From Acidobacteriota bacterium (lineage in GTDB: Bacteria > Acidobacteriota > Terriglobia > Terriglobales > SCQP01): a DNA stretch of 58,673 bases. The stretch lies in the NCBI GenBank assembly GCA_021789895.1, contig JAJYIU010000025.1, positions 1 through 58,673 of the forward strand. The letters are read 5' to 3'. Both the position numbers and the translations under genes were made by a program. The notes beneath the pieces are model-generated. The model was not told the DNA's origin. It worked only from the letters and a program-made list of their open reading frames with translations, and did no database searches. This document shows positions 17,572 to 26,498 of this stretch, piece by piece. Each line of letters opens with the position of its first letter. Positions within the stretch are counted from its first letter, which is position 1.

Positions 17572-19995
17572 ATGAATGGAAATCACGCATGCACGAACCC
17601 CGCCTGGGGCGGTCCGGGAATGGCGCCGCGCTGGACGCGGGGCGCGAAAGACGGAGTGGGCTGCTCCTACTCGGCTTCCAGCCGGGTCTGGTTTACCCTG
17701 GCGCAGGGGATCGTCACGGAAGCGTATTTTCCGACCCTGGACCGGCCGCAGATACGCGATTTACAACTATTAATTTGCGACGGGCAAAGCTATTTTCAGG
17801 AAGAGCGGCGCGATCTGCGCTCGGAAATCAAGCTGCTGGAACCAGGCGCGCTCGGCTACCAGGTGAGCAAAAGCGATCCGGCGGGGCGCTATCGCATCGA
17901 GAAGCAGATTTGCACCCATCCCCACTACGACGCGTTAATTACGCAATGCCGGCTGGTGATGAAACCGGGGACGGAGCCGCCGCGGCTGTATCTGCTCTGC
18001 GCTCCGCATCTGAACTGCGGCGGCTGGAACAATCTTGGGGAGGTGGCGCGGGTATCCGGACGCACGCTGCTGCTGGCCCATAAAGACGATAGCTGGATTG
18101 CGCTGGGCGCCGACTGCGAGATGGCGGCGGCCTCCTGCGGTTATGTCGGAGTCAACGACGGCTGGACCGACCTGCACGACAACATGCAGATGGACTGGCA
18201 TTTCGACTGCGCCGGTCCGGGGAACATCGCGCTTATGGCGGAGCTGGCGATGCCATCATCGCTGGAATTCATTTATGGATTGGGCTTCGGCAACAGCTCG
18301 CATAGCGCCATCAACGCCTTACTGCAAGCGCTGGGACAGCCGCAGCCAGCGGCCCGCACGTATTTTCTGGAGCAGTGGCGCAAAGCCGCCCCCCCAGTGA
18401 ATGGGAAGACGGGCATTGAAAAGATCGCCGGGGATGGGGGGCGGCTGTACCGCACCAGCGCCAGCCTGCTGCTGGCGCACGAGGATAAAACTTACCCCGG
18501 CGCGATGATTGCCGCGCTCAGCATTCCGTGGGGCGAGGTGCAGAGCGATGACGATTTAGGCGGCTATCATCTGGTCTGGACGCGCGACCTGGTGGAGTCG
18601 GCGACCGGGCTGCTGGCGGCCGGGTATCGGGAGACTCCGCTGCGCGCGCTCATCTATCTGGCAACCTCGCAGCGCCGGCATGGCGGCTTTTACCAGAATT
18701 TCTGGGTTGACGGCACCCCTTACTGGCGCGGGCTGCAATTGGACGAAATCAGCTTCCCGATCATTCTGGCCTGGCGCCTGCGGGAGCTTAAAGCCTTGGG
18801 CGAGTTCGATCCGCTGCCGATGGTGCGGGCGGCCTGCGGCTACGTCATCCGGCATGGACCGGCAACCGCACAGGAGCGTTGGGAAGAGGCGGCGGGATAT
18901 TCGCCTTCGACCCTGGCCGCCACGATTGCGGGACTGATCTGCTCCGCGGATTTTTTCCGGGCAGCCGGAGATACTGCAAGCGCCTTATATGCAGAAGATT
19001 ATGCCGACTTTCTTGAAGCAAACCTTGAGAAGTGGACCGTGACCACCCAAGGGGCGTTGGTGAGCGGCATGGCGCGGTATTTCATACGCATTCACCCGCT
19101 CGACTTGAACGATCCGCATGCCGATGAGGACGCCAACCACGGAATGCTGCATATCGCCAACCGGGCGCCGGGAGCCGTCGCCGACTTTCCAGCCAAAGAC
19201 GTGGTAGATGCCGGCTTTTTAGAGCTGGCGCGCTATGGCATACGGCGAGCCGGCGATCCGCTGATGGAAGATTCTTTGCGAGTGGCCGATGCGGTGCTGC
19301 GGGTCCAAACGCCGGCGGGTCCCTGCTGGCGCCGCTATAACCATGACGGCTATGGGCAACGGGATGACGGCAGCGCATTCCAAGGCTGGGGACGGGGGCG
19401 GCTATGGCCGCTGCTGACCGGCGAGCGCGGGCATTATGAACTCGCCGCGGGCCGGGATGCGACCCCGTATGTGCGCGCGATGGAGGGTTTCGCCCAGGGC
19501 GTGGGCCTGCTGCCGGAACAGATCTGGGACAGGCCGAACAATCCCACGCAATTTCTGCGTTTTGGCGGCCCCACCGGATCGGCCATGCCCTTGATGTGGG
19601 CGCAAGCGGAATACATCAAGCTGGCCAATTCGATGGCCAACGGCGAAGTAGTGGACAAAATATCCGTTGTCGCCGGGCGATATCTCAAGCCGCGGAACCC
19701 GGCGCGGCTGGAAATATGGCAATCCCATCGCCAGCCCGCGGAAGTTCCCGGCGGCTGGAAGCTGCGCATCCAGGCGCCGCAGGCGTTCCTGCTGCACTGG
19801 AGCCTGGATGAGTGGCAGCAAATCCGCGATACCCGCTCAACGCCGACCTCGCTGGGGGTCGAATACGTAGATCTGGCGCTGCCGGCGGGGCAGCGCGCGC
19901 CGCTGCGCTTCACGTTTCGCTGGCTGCCGGAAGAGCGCTGGGAAGGAAAAGATTACGAGGTGAAAATCAGCGCGGCGAAGGCGGCAATCCGGTAA
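17572..19995 (+). CDS. GH15 glucoamylase (glucan 1,4-alpha-glucosidase)
   Basis: An 807-residue enzyme releasing glucose from the non-reducing ends of alpha-glucans. The N-terminal super-beta-sandwich (to about residue 275) starts with the typical RWTRGAKDGVG and SSRVWFTLAQGIVTEAYFP segments. The (alpha/alpha)6 catalytic domain follows, with GGYHLVWTRDLVESATGLL and QLDEISFPIILAWRL, and the second catalytic acid region LLPEQIWDRPNNP near residue 650. A C-terminal beta domain ends the protein. No signal peptide is seen, so it may act on glycogen or imported glucans in the cytoplasm. The start at 17572 keeps the family's N-terminus, although no clear ribosome site is visible. Confidence 0.93.
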   Translation: MNGNHACTNPAWGGPGMAPRWTRGAKDGVGCSYSASSRVWFTLAQGIVTEAYFPTLDRPQIRDLQLLICDGQSYFQEERRDLRSEIKLLEPGALGYQVSKSDPAGRYRIEKQICTHPHYDALITQCRLVMKPGTEPPRLYLLCAPHLNCGGWNNLGEVARVSGRTLLLAHKDDSWIALGADCEMAAASCGYVGVNDGWTDLHDNMQMDWHFDCAGPGNIALMAELAMPSSLEFIYGLGFGNSSHSAINALLQALGQPQPAARTYFLEQWRKAAPPVNGKTGIEKIAGDGGRLYRTSASLLLAHEDKTYPGAMIAALSIPWGEVQSDDDLGGYHLVWTRDLVESATGLLAAGYRETPLRALIYLATSQRRHGGFYQNFWVDGTPYWRGLQLDEISFPIILAWRLRELKALGEFDPLPMVRAACGYVIRHGPATAQERWEEAAGYSPSTLAATIAGLICSADFFRAAGDTASALYAEDYADFLEANLEKWTVTTQGALVSGMARYFIRIHPLDLNDPHADEDANHGMLHIANRAPGAVADFPAKDVVDAGFLELARYGIRRAGDPLMEDSLRVADAVLRVQTPAGPCWRRYNHDGYGQRDDGSAFQGWGRGRLWPLLTGERGHYELAAGRDATPYVRAMEGFAQGVGLLPEQIWDRPNNPTQFLRFGGPTGSAMPLMWAQAEYIKLANSMANGEVVDKISVVAGRYLKPRNPARLEIWQSHRQPAEVPGGWKLRIQAPQAFLLHWSLDEWQQIRDTRSTPTSLGVEYVDLALPAGQRAPLRFTFRWLPEERWEGKDYEVKISAAKAAIR

Positions 19996-20079
19996 AGTAA
20001 AAATTAAGGACCGGGACGGCCGCGCCAGCGGGAGGAAAAGCGCAGCGCCGATCCGGTGGCCGGAAGGAGAAGTGCCAAG

Positions 20080-20454
20080 ATGCCGAGGAAGAAGGATGTC
20101 AATTCGACCCATTCGCCGGAGCCGCGGGCGGCGCGCCGGCGTAAAGAAGCGATTGCCGCGGCCGGTGCGGCGAGCGGCAGCAACGATGTGAAACCCCCGG
20201 CGGCGGAGGCCGAAATTCCCGAGCCGCAGGCGCGGGCCGAAAACAGCGCCAGCCCGCAGCGGCATGCGGAACCGCAGGCCATCAACGCGGCTTCGAGCCC
20301 CAAGCCGCTGGCGGAATCGCGCCCATCGGATGAACAGATACGACGGCGCGCGTATGAGATCTGGCAAAAGCGCGGGGGCGCGCATGGCCGCGACCAGGAA
20401 GACTGGTGGCAGGCGGAAACTGAATTGAGAAACGTCGGCCGCAAGATTGCCTGA
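20080..20454 (+). CDS. DUF2934 family protein
   Basis: A 124-residue protein. The C-terminal 40 residues carry the DUF2934 signature (QIRRRAYEIWQKRG...DQEDWWQAETEL). The N-terminal 80 residues are Ala/Pro/Glu-rich, low-complexity and probably disordered. The ATG at 20080 is preceded by ggaaggaga at the right distance, better than the upstream in-frame GTG. No function is established for the domain; it is common in Acidobacteria and Proteobacteria. The HAD gene starts 7 bases after its stop, so they may be cotranscribed. Confidence 0.8.
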   Translation: MPRKKDVNSTHSPEPRAARRRKEAIAAAGAASGSNDVKPPAAEAEIPEPQARAENSASPQRHAEPQAINAASSPKPLAESRPSDEQIRRRAYEIWQKRGGAHGRDQEDWWQAETELRNVGRKIA

Positions 20455-20461
20455 TCCCGGT

Positions 20462-21094
20462 ATGCGCTATGCCGCGATTTTTTGCGATTTGGGCGGGGTG
20501 GCGCTAACCAATGGCTGGGATCGCAAAGAACGCGCCGCGGCGGCGCAGCAATTCGGGATGGAGCCGAATGAACTGGAGCGCCGGCATGCGGCCGCGGCGG
20601 ACGATTTCGAGTGCGGCCGTTTGCCGCTCGGCCGCTATCTAGAGAGCGTTTTCCTGACGGCGCCAGACTCGGCCAAGGCGGAGTCCATCCGGGCATTCAT
20701 GCAGGCGCAATCGCGGCCGTATCCGGCGGCGCTGGAGGCGCTGGCGCGGATCGGGCGGCGCAATCCCGGCCTGCTGCTGGCCACGCTCAACAACGAAGCG
20801 GCCGAGTTGAATCAGTACCGGATCGAGACCTTCCGGCTGCGGGATTATTTCCGCCTGTTTTTCAGCTCCTGTTACCTGGGAGCGCGCAAGCCCGATCCGC
20901 GGGCTTACCAGCTAGTACTGGCCTACACGCAATTGCCGGCGCCGGCCTGCCTGATGCTGGACGACCGGGAAGAAAATCTGGCGGCGGCCGGCCGGCTGGG
21001 CATGGCGACATGGCACATCACCGTGCCGGGGGATTTGAGCAGGGTCGAACAGATGCTCAATCAAGCGAGCGCGCCGGCGGGCGCCCGACTTTAG
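20462..21094 (+). CDS. HAD-IA family hydrolase
   Basis: A 210-residue cytosolic phosphatase. Motif I is FCDLGGVALTN with the nucleophile Asp at residue 9; motif II is LLATLNN; the Lys of motif III lies in GARKPDPRAYQLVL; and motif IV is LMLDDREENLAAA. The overall pattern is closest to the YihX-like glucose-1-phosphate phosphatase group, which would fit the nearby glucoamylase, but substrate assignment is inference. The stop codon overlaps by four bases the stop of the convergent isocitrate dehydrogenase gene. Confidence 0.85.
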   Translation: MRYAAIFCDLGGVALTNGWDRKERAAAAQQFGMEPNELERRHAAAADDFECGRLPLGRYLESVFLTAPDSAKAESIRAFMQAQSRPYPAALEALARIGRRNPGLLLATLNNEAAELNQYRIETFRLRDYFRLFFSSCYLGARKPDPRAYQLVLAYTQLPAPACLMLDDREENLAAAGRLGMATWHITVPGDLSRVEQMLNQASAPAGARL

Positions 21095-22095
21095 GCCAAA
21101 GCGGCAATCACGGCTGCGGCGAATTGCCGGGTGGACGAGGCGCCGCCGACATCGCGGGTCAGGGCCCGTTTTTCACAATAGACTTTCACCAGCGCTTGCT
21201 GGATGCGCGCAGCGACATCCTCCTGGCCGATATAGCGCAGCATCATCAGGCAAGCGAGCAGCATGGCGGTAGGGTTGGCGACGCCCTGGCCGGCGATATC
21301 CGGCGCGGAGCCGTGCACGGCCTCAAAAATCGCATCGCGCAGGCCGAGATTCGCGCCGGCGACCAGACCCAGGCCACCGACCAATCCGGCGCATAAATCG
21401 CTGAGGATATCGCCATAGAGGTTTTCCAGCAGCAGCACATCAAAGCGGGCCGGATTCATGACCAGTTGCATGGAAGCGTTATCCACAATGGCTTCTTCAT
21501 AGACGAGGTCGCCATATTCCCGGGCGACCTCGCGGGCACAGCGCAGGAAGAGCCCGTCGGTAAGCTTCATGATATTGGCTTTGTGGATGGCGGTAATTTT
21601 TTTGCGTTGGTTGGCGGCGGCGTATTCAAAGGCGAAGCGGGCGATGCGGGTGCAGGCTTTTTCGGTGGCGATCTTCAGGCTTTCCACCACGCCGGGGGTG
21701 ACTTCGTGTTCCAACCCGCTGTAGAGGCCCTCGGTATTTTCGCGGATGATGACCAAATCCACGCCTTCAAAGCGGCTGGCCACGCAAGGCATATTTCGCA
21801 CCGGGCGGAGATTGGCGTACAGTTCAAACTGCTTGCGCAAGGCGACATTAATGCTGGCAAAGCCTCCGGCAATCGGGGTGGTGACGGGCCCCTTGAGGCA
21901 AGTATGATTGCGGGCGATGCTGGCGAGGACCTCGTCGGGCAGCGGATCGCCGCTGAGGGTGTGGGCCGCCAATCCGGCGAGGACCTCTTCCCACTCGATT
22001 TTGGCGCCGGCGGCGTCAAGCACCTCGATGGCCGCGTCCACGACTTCCGGGCCGATGCCATCCCCGCGAATCAAGGTCACTTTTTGCATGGCCAT
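21091..22095 (-). CDS. NAD-type isocitrate/isopropylmalate dehydrogenase family protein, probably isocitrate dehydrogenase
   Basis: A 334-residue beta-decarboxylating dehydrogenase that oxidises a 2-hydroxy acid with NAD(P). It begins with VTLIRGDGIGPEVV. The substrate-binding segment SINVALRKQFELYANLRPVR has the Ser and Arg pattern of isocitrate or homoisocitrate dehydrogenases rather than LeuB. RENTEGLYSGLEHEV and the metal-binding stretch ENLYGDILSDLCAGLVGGLG follow. The length matches the short NAD-dependent isocitrate dehydrogenases of bacteria lacking the larger NADP enzyme. It would feed 2-oxoglutarate to the TCA cycle along with sucCD. The coenzyme preference is inferred, not seen. 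ATGs at 22095 and 22089 are both possible starts. Confidence 0.9.
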   Translation of the reverse strand: MAMQKVTLIRGDGIGPEVVDAAIEVLDAAGAKIEWEEVLAGLAAHTLSGDPLPDEVLASIARNHTCLKGPVTTPIAGGFASINVALRKQFELYANLRPVRNMPCVASRFEGVDLVIIRENTEGLYSGLEHEVTPGVVESLKIATEKACTRIARFAFEYAAANQRKKITAIHKANIMKLTDGLFLRCAREVAREYGDLVYEEAIVDNASMQLVMNPARFDVLLLENLYGDILSDLCAGLVGGLGLVAGANLGLRDAIFEAVHGSAPDIAGQGVANPTAMLLACLMMLRYIGQEDVAARIQQALVKVYCEKRALTRDVGGASSTRQFAAAVIAALA

Positions 22096-22145
22096 TCAAG
22101 TATAGCGGGCAGGCAGCCGCAGCCGCGGCGCGGGCGTAAAGCGGA

Positions 22146-23039
22146 TCAAGCGGCGCGGCGGCGGCGGGAACGGGCAGCGGGGAGGGGACGCGCGGCGCGT
22201 CCTTTGGTTTCGCCGGCAGGGGCGGCTTTGGCGGGTTTCGGTTTTTCCTCCAAGCTGCGCTTGAGGGCATCCATCAGGTCCATCACCCGGGGACGGGCGA
22301 CGGGATGCGAAGGCGGGGCGGGAGCGCGTCCTTCGACTTTGGCTTCGACCAGGCGCTCCAGGTTTTTGCGATAGCGATCTTCGTAGCGGGCGGGATCGAA
22401 GGGCTGCACCATGCCTTCCAGCAGTTGCAAGGCGAGCTTCAACTCGGCCCCGGAGGCGGCGGATTCGGCGGGGGCGCCGAAATTTTCCGCCACGCGCAAC
22501 TCGTCATGGTAATACAACGTATGCAGCAGCAACCCGGAGCGGGCGCGGCCATTCGCGGCCGGCATGCCGGCGAGATGCGTGGGACGCAGCAGCGAGAGAT
22601 ATTCGCGGTTGTGCATGCTGAGCTGAACCAGGGCAACCCAGCCGCCCTGCTCCAGGGCATGCAGCAACAGGGCATAGGCCTTGCGGCCGGCGGTTTCCGG
22701 CACCAGATAATAAGACGATTCGAACCAGAGCGGATCGATTTCCGCGGCGCGACAGAGCGAGAGGATGCTCATCTGCTTTTGCGTATGCGGGGCGGCGCTT
22801 TGGATTTCCTGCGGGCTGACGACAACGTACTCGCCTTTGGAGAACTCGTAGCCGCGGACGGTATGGTCGCGGCCAACGACCTGGCCGTCGGCCGGGCAGA
22901 CCATCTGCTGCTTCAAGCGCACATGGTCGGAATCATGCAGCAGGTGAAAGCCGATGCGCTCGCCGCGCGCGCCGGAAAACAGGCGCACCGGCATCGTCAC
23001 GAGTCCAAAGGTTAAATAACCCGACCAGACCCCCGCCAT
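22146..23039 (-). CDS. ku: Ku DNA end-binding protein
   Basis: A 297-residue bacterial Ku, the homodimeric ring protein that binds double-strand DNA ends and recruits LigD for non-homologous end joining. The ATG at 23039 gives the typical N-terminus MAGVWSGYLTFGLVTMPVRL, and the core contains VCPADGQVVGRDHTVRGYEF and a KGEYVVV segment. The C-terminal 40 residues are Lys/Ala/Arg-rich (KPAKAAPAGETKGR), like the DNA-threading tail of other Ku proteins. No ligD is in the window. It is divergent from mbfA with 77 bases between start codons. Confidence 0.95.
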   Translation of the reverse strand: MAGVWSGYLTFGLVTMPVRLFSGARGERIGFHLLHDSDHVRLKQQMVCPADGQVVGRDHTVRGYEFSKGEYVVVSPQEIQSAAPHTQKQMSILSLCRAAEIDPLWFESSYYLVPETAGRKAYALLLHALEQGGWVALVQLSMHNREYLSLLRPTHLAGMPAANGRARSGLLLHTLYYHDELRVAENFGAPAESAASGAELKLALQLLEGMVQPFDPARYEDRYRKNLERLVEAKVEGRAPAPPSHPVARPRVMDLMDALKRSLEEKPKPAKAAPAGETKGRAARPLPAARSRRRRAA

Positions 23040-23116
23040 AATCGGCTTAGATGCGGGGACTGCGAAAGAGGAATCGCGCGCGCTGGCATACAATGTAGTG
23101 TCTCGAAAGCGATGCC

Positions 23117-24076
23117 ATGGCAAAAAAATTCAGTCAACTCACGGAACCGGAGATTTTGGCGCTGGCGATCACGCTGGAAGAAGAAGACGGCCGCATCTAC
23201 GGCGAGTTTGCCGAGGGACTGCGGCAGGATTTTCCCGCTTCGGCCAAGCTATTCGACGAAATGCAGGCGGAGGAGGATGGGCACCGCCGGGCGCTGATCG
23301 AGACCTTTCGCGCGCGCTTCGGCGAGCACATACCGCTGGTGCGGCGGCAGGACGTCAAAGGCTTTGTCGAGCGGCGCCCGGTCTGGAGGGTGCGCCCGCT
23401 GGGCCTGAAAGTGGTGCGCCGGCAGGCGGAAATCATGGAACTGGAGACGCGCCAGTTCTACGAGCACGCCATGTCGCGGGTCGGCGACGCGGCGGTACGC
23501 AAGCTGCTGGGCGATCTGGCGGAAGTCGAACGGCGGCATTCGGCGATTGCCGAATCGCTGGAAAAGCAATTGTTGACGCCCGACGTGCAGGCGGCCGAAG
23601 AAACGGCGCGGCGGCGATTGTTCGTTTTACAGGTCGTGCAGCCCGGCCTGGCGGGCCTGATGGACGGTTCGGTTTCGACCCTGGCGCCATTATTCGCCGC
23701 CGCCTTCGCCACCCGCAACAGCCTCGAAGCTTTTCTGGTCGGCCTGGCCGCGTCGGTGGGGGCGGGCATCTCGATGGGCTTCGCCGAAGCGCTCTCGGAC
23801 GACGGCTCGCTCACCGGCCGCGGCCATCCCTGGGTTCGCGGCCTGATTTGCGGGCTGATGACGACCGCGGGCGGCATCGGACACACTTTGCCGTTTTTAA
23901 TCTCCAACTTCCACCTGGCGCTGACCATCGCGGTCCTGGTGGTTGCGGCGGAGCTTAGCGCGATCAGTTATATACGCCATCGCTACATGGATACGCCGTT
24001 TTTATCAGCGGCTTTTCAAGTAGTGGTGGGCGGAGTGCTGGTCTTTCTGGCCGGAATCGTGATCGGGAGCTCGTGA
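23117..24076 (+). CDS. mbfA: Membrane-bound ferritin-VIT fusion (MbfA-type)
   Basis: A 319-residue two-domain iron protein. Residues 1-160 form a rubrerythrin/ferritin-like domain with Glu-rich helices ([47 protein letters not shown]) that supply di-iron ligands. The C-terminal half is a VIT1-type membrane domain starting at [20 protein letters not shown], with about five helices. MbfA exports iron from the cytoplasm in alpha-proteobacteria and protects against iron and peroxide stress. The short gap upstream shows a TACAAT box near 23091, a possible -10, but no clear Fur or Irr site by eye. Confidence 0.92.
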   Translation: MAKKFSQLTEPEILALAITLEEEDGRIYGEFAEGLRQDFPASAKLFDEMQAEEDGHRRALIETFRARFGEHIPLVRRQDVKGFVERRPVWRVRPLGLKVVRRQAEIMELETRQFYEHAMSRVGDAAVRKLLGDLAEVERRHSAIAESLEKQLLTPDVQAAEETARRRLFVLQVVQPGLAGLMDGSVSTLAPLFAAAFATRNSLEAFLVGLAASVGAGISMGFAEALSDDGSLTGRGHPWVRGLICGLMTTAGGIGHTLPFLISNFHLALTIAVLVVAAELSAISYIRHRYMDTPFLSAAFQVVVGGVLVFLAGIVIGSS

Positions 24077-24082
24077 AGCGCA

Positions 24083-24595
24083 TCAGGCGGGCGATTTTTT
24101 ATAAAGCCTGCGGCCGGGAATGGGCGGGGGGAAGTGAAAGCCGGGGCGGGTTTCGGGATGACGGATCTGGCCGCCGCGATAGGCAGTCCAGGCCATCAAA
24201 GCGACGACCACCAGGCTCAGCGCCAGACATGCCGGAGCAAACCAGCGCGGCCAGGGCCGTATGCGGCGCAAGACGAATCCATACCAGGCCAGCAGGCAGA
24301 ACAGGCCCAGGATACAGGCGGCGGTGAGCGCATAACCGGCGGCATTGGAATGAAGGCGTATGGCCTGGCGCGAGACGCCCGGCAAGCGAAGCAGATCGTG
24401 CGCCGCCGATTGTCCGGTGATGAAGGCGGCGACCGCAGCCGCACCAGAAAGAATAAACAGCACCATTGCCGCCTTGAGAATTTCCTCGCTGCGGCGCAGC
24501 ATGCCGAAAAGAAGAACGACGACGCCGAAAATGACGCCCTCCACCGGCAAGTGGTTGACGAGCAGATGCAGGTAGGCGGCGTTCATGGCTTGCAT
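24083..24595 (-). CDS. Four-helix membrane protein of unknown function
   Basis: About 170 residues with four membrane helices. It begins MNAAYLHLLVNHLPVEGVIF, a pattern (helix start with paired His and a VNHLPV segment) seen in DUF2231-like and related conserved membrane proteins, some of which may bind haem through such His residues; this is inference. The second helix reads MVLFILSGAAAVAAFITGQ. The ATG at 24595 has ggaaag 6 bases upstream; a second ATG lies at 24586. It follows the TIM-barrel isomerase gene by 25 bases on the same strand and may share its transcript. Confidence 0.7.
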   Translation of the reverse strand: MQAMNAAYLHLLVNHLPVEGVIFGVVVLLFGMLRRSEEILKAAMVLFILSGAAAVAAFITGQSAAHDLLRLPGVSRQAIRLHSNAAGYALTAACILGLFCLLAWYGFVLRRIRPWPRWFAPACLALSLVVVALMAWTAYRGGQIRHPETRPGFHFPPPIPGRRLYKKSPA

Positions 24596-24620
24596 CGCAA
24601 TCTTTCCGGGCGGCGACGGC

Positions 24621-25541
24621 TCAGCCGCGCAGGCGCAGCATGCGCAAATACCGATAGCTGATGCGTATGGCCCGGCGCACGGGAATATCGGTTCTATCCT
24701 GTTCGACAAAGATGTGCTTGACGCCGGCCGCGCGGGCATGGGCGAAGACGCGCGGCCAATCCACGCTGCCGCGGCCAACTTCGGTAAAAGGCTGAAAACC
24801 TTCAGGAAAGCGCTGTGGATTGTAGGCGGGCGGGAGATGCCGCTTGATGTCTTTGACGTGCAGCAACGGGTAACGCCCGGGGGCGCGGCGAAACCAGGCG
24901 ATGGGATCCTGGCGGGCGTAGGTCATCCAGAAAACATCCATTTCGAATTGCAGATAGCGCGAATCGGTTTCCTGCTGCAGGATGGCGTAGCCGGTGGTGC
25001 CGGCCGTGGGGATGAACTCGGTAATGTGGTTGTGATAGAAGAGCTGCAAGCCGTGGTCACGGCAGACGCGGCCGGCGAGGTTGTACTGGCGGGCGAGCTT
25101 TTTCCAGCCGGCGGCGTCGAGCACGTTGGTTTCCATGGTTCCGAGATATTGCAGATGCAAACGCCGGGCGGCGGCAATACGCCGGCGCCACTGCGCCAGG
25201 GTGCCGGGACGGGGCTGGGCGGTCAATCCACTGAGGTAGCCGAGTCCGGTCTCGCGCAGGTAGCGCAGCAAGAGGAGGGGAGACAGGGCGGGACGGCCGG
25301 GCCGGGATTGAGGATACGGATCGGTCTCAATCAATTTGTAGCCGGTCTGCGCCACCATGCGCAGCGTTGGCAGGGGATCGCGCGCCATCTGGTGGCGCAC
25401 GGTATAGAGTTCAAGCCCGATAGGATGCGGCCAGGCAAGGCGTCCCGCCGCCAGCAGAGGGGAAGCGAACAGCGGCGAGAAGCCGGCCAGCGAAGCGCCC
25501 GCGAGGCTTTCGAAAAAAGAGCGGCGTGGAATCGAGGGCAT
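24621..25541 (-). CDS. Tat-exported sugar phosphate isomerase/epimerase-like TIM barrel
   Basis: A 306-residue protein of the xylose isomerase-like TIM-barrel superfamily. The N-terminus MPSIPRRSFFESLAGASLAG is a likely twin-arginine signal, so the enzyme should be periplasmic. Conserved strands include PIGLELYTVRHQM, YKLIETDPYP, LQLFYHNHITEF (metal-binding His region), LQFEMDVFWMTYA and PLLHVKDIKRH. The C-terminal box KHIFVEQDRTD supplies another acidic ligand. Close relatives are annotated as sugar phosphate isomerases or hydroxypyruvate isomerase-like, but substrates of exported members are mostly unknown. The start is set by the Tat signal. Confidence 0.85.
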   Translation of the reverse strand: MPSIPRRSFFESLAGASLAGFSPLFASPLLAAGRLAWPHPIGLELYTVRHQMARDPLPTLRMVAQTGYKLIETDPYPQSRPGRPALSPLLLLRYLRETGLGYLSGLTAQPRPGTLAQWRRRIAAARRLHLQYLGTMETNVLDAAGWKKLARQYNLAGRVCRDHGLQLFYHNHITEFIPTAGTTGYAILQQETDSRYLQFEMDVFWMTYARQDPIAWFRRAPGRYPLLHVKDIKRHLPPAYNPQRFPEGFQPFTEVGRGSVDWPRVFAHARAAGVKHIFVEQDRTDIPVRRAIRISYRYLRMLRLRG

Positions 25542-25575
25542 GAGGGCAGTATAAAACGGGCGAGGAGAAAGAGGC

Positions 25576-25604
25576 TGGCTGCGAGCCCACACATTCGATA
25601 CAAT
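25576..25604 (+). promoter_or_regulatory. Candidate promoter of the tRNA-Val/tRNA-Asp unit
   Basis: TGGCTG (25576-25581) and TACAAT (25599-25604) are separated by 17 bases, a sigma-70-like spacing, with the -10 box about 20 bases before tRNA-Val. The -35 match is weak. It would drive both tRNAs as one transcript. Confidence 0.45.
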
Positions 25605-25624
25605 GGAATGCGGCGCCTGCGGGC

Positions 25625-25701
25625 GGGCGATTAGCTCAGTTGGTTAGAGCGTCTGCCTTACAAGCAGAAGGTCATCCGTTCGAGCCGGATATCGCCCACC
25701 A
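25625..25701 (+). tRNA. tRNA-Val (anticodon TAC)
   Basis: The cloverleaf is complete: acceptor GGGCGAT pairs with ATCGCCC, the D-stem is GCTC/GAGC, the anticodon stem is TCTGC/GCAGA with loop CTTACAA (anticodon TAC), and the T-arm is ATCCG-TTCGAGC-CGGAT. The discriminator is A and the CCA end is encoded at 25699-25701. It is the first of a tandem pair, 40 bases before tRNA-Asp. Confidence 0.98.
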
Positions 25702-25741
25702 TCCGGCCGGGCAGCGAAGAGCCGGGGGCGCATCGCGGTGC

Positions 25742-25818
<77 letters not shown>

Positions 25819-25841
25819 TATATTTCGTTAACACAGCAGGA

Positions 25842-26498
25842 CTAAATAGCGATAAGGCTTAGGCGGCGGGCGAGGGCAACTGCGGCGAAGGCATCGGGAC
25901 CGTAGCCATCGGCGCCGATCTGGCGCGCCCAGGATTCGGTGACCGCCGCGCCGCCGACCATGATCTTGAGCCCGGAGCGCAGGCGCGCGGCGGCAAGAGC
26001 ATCAATCGCCGTCTTCATATTCACCATAGTGGTGGTCAACAAGGCGGACATCGCCAGCAGTTGGGGACGATGGCGGCGGACGGCTTCGACCAATTGTTCC
26101 GGCGCAACGTCGGTGCCTAAATCCACGATGGCGAAGCCGGCGCTTTCCAGCATCATGGCGACGATGTTTTTGCCGATATCGTGCAAGTCGCCCTGCACGG
26201 TGCAGCAGACCACCCGGCCGGCGGCGGCGGCCGCGGCATCCTGAAGCAGCAGGGGGCGCAAGCGGTCAATCACCGTGCGCGCGGCCCGGGCGGCAATCAG
26301 CACCTGGGGGACGAAGAATTCACAATCGCGCATGCGGCGGCCGACCTCGTCCATGGCCGGCACGATTGCATTGGGAAAAAATTCAGCGGGCGCGAGCCCG
26401 CCGGCGAGCGCCAGTTCGGTCAATTCCCGCGCCCGCGCCGCCTGGCCAACGATGATCGCCTGCCGCAGATCCTCCCAAGGCAGCATGCGCTCGCTCAT
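25842..26498 (-). CDS. Corrinoid (B12-binding) protein of a methyltransferase system
   Basis: A 218-residue cobalamin carrier of the MtaC/MtbC/methionine-synthase type. Residues 1-85 form the helical cap (VPAMDEVGRRMRDCEFFVPQ, then RAARTVIDRLRPLL). The Rossmann-like B12 domain carries the base-off ligand motif GDLHDIGKNIVAMMLESAGF, with the cobalt-binding His near residue 104, followed by VDLGTDVAPE, SALLTTTM and VGGAAV. It receives a methyl group from a substrate and passes it to an acceptor. Its ATG overlaps the stop of the UroD-type gene, so the two are translationally coupled. No third methyltransferase or RACE-type reactivase is seen in the window. Confidence 0.92.
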   Translation of the reverse strand: MSERMLPWEDLRQAIIVGQAARARELTELALAGGLAPAEFFPNAIVPAMDEVGRRMRDCEFFVPQVLIAARAARTVIDRLRPLLLQDAAAAAAGRVVCCTVQGDLHDIGKNIVAMMLESAGFAIVDLGTDVAPEQLVEAVRRHRPQLLAMSALLTTTMVNMKTAIDALAAARLRSGLKIMVGGAAVTESWARQIGADGYGPDAFAAVALARRLSLIAI

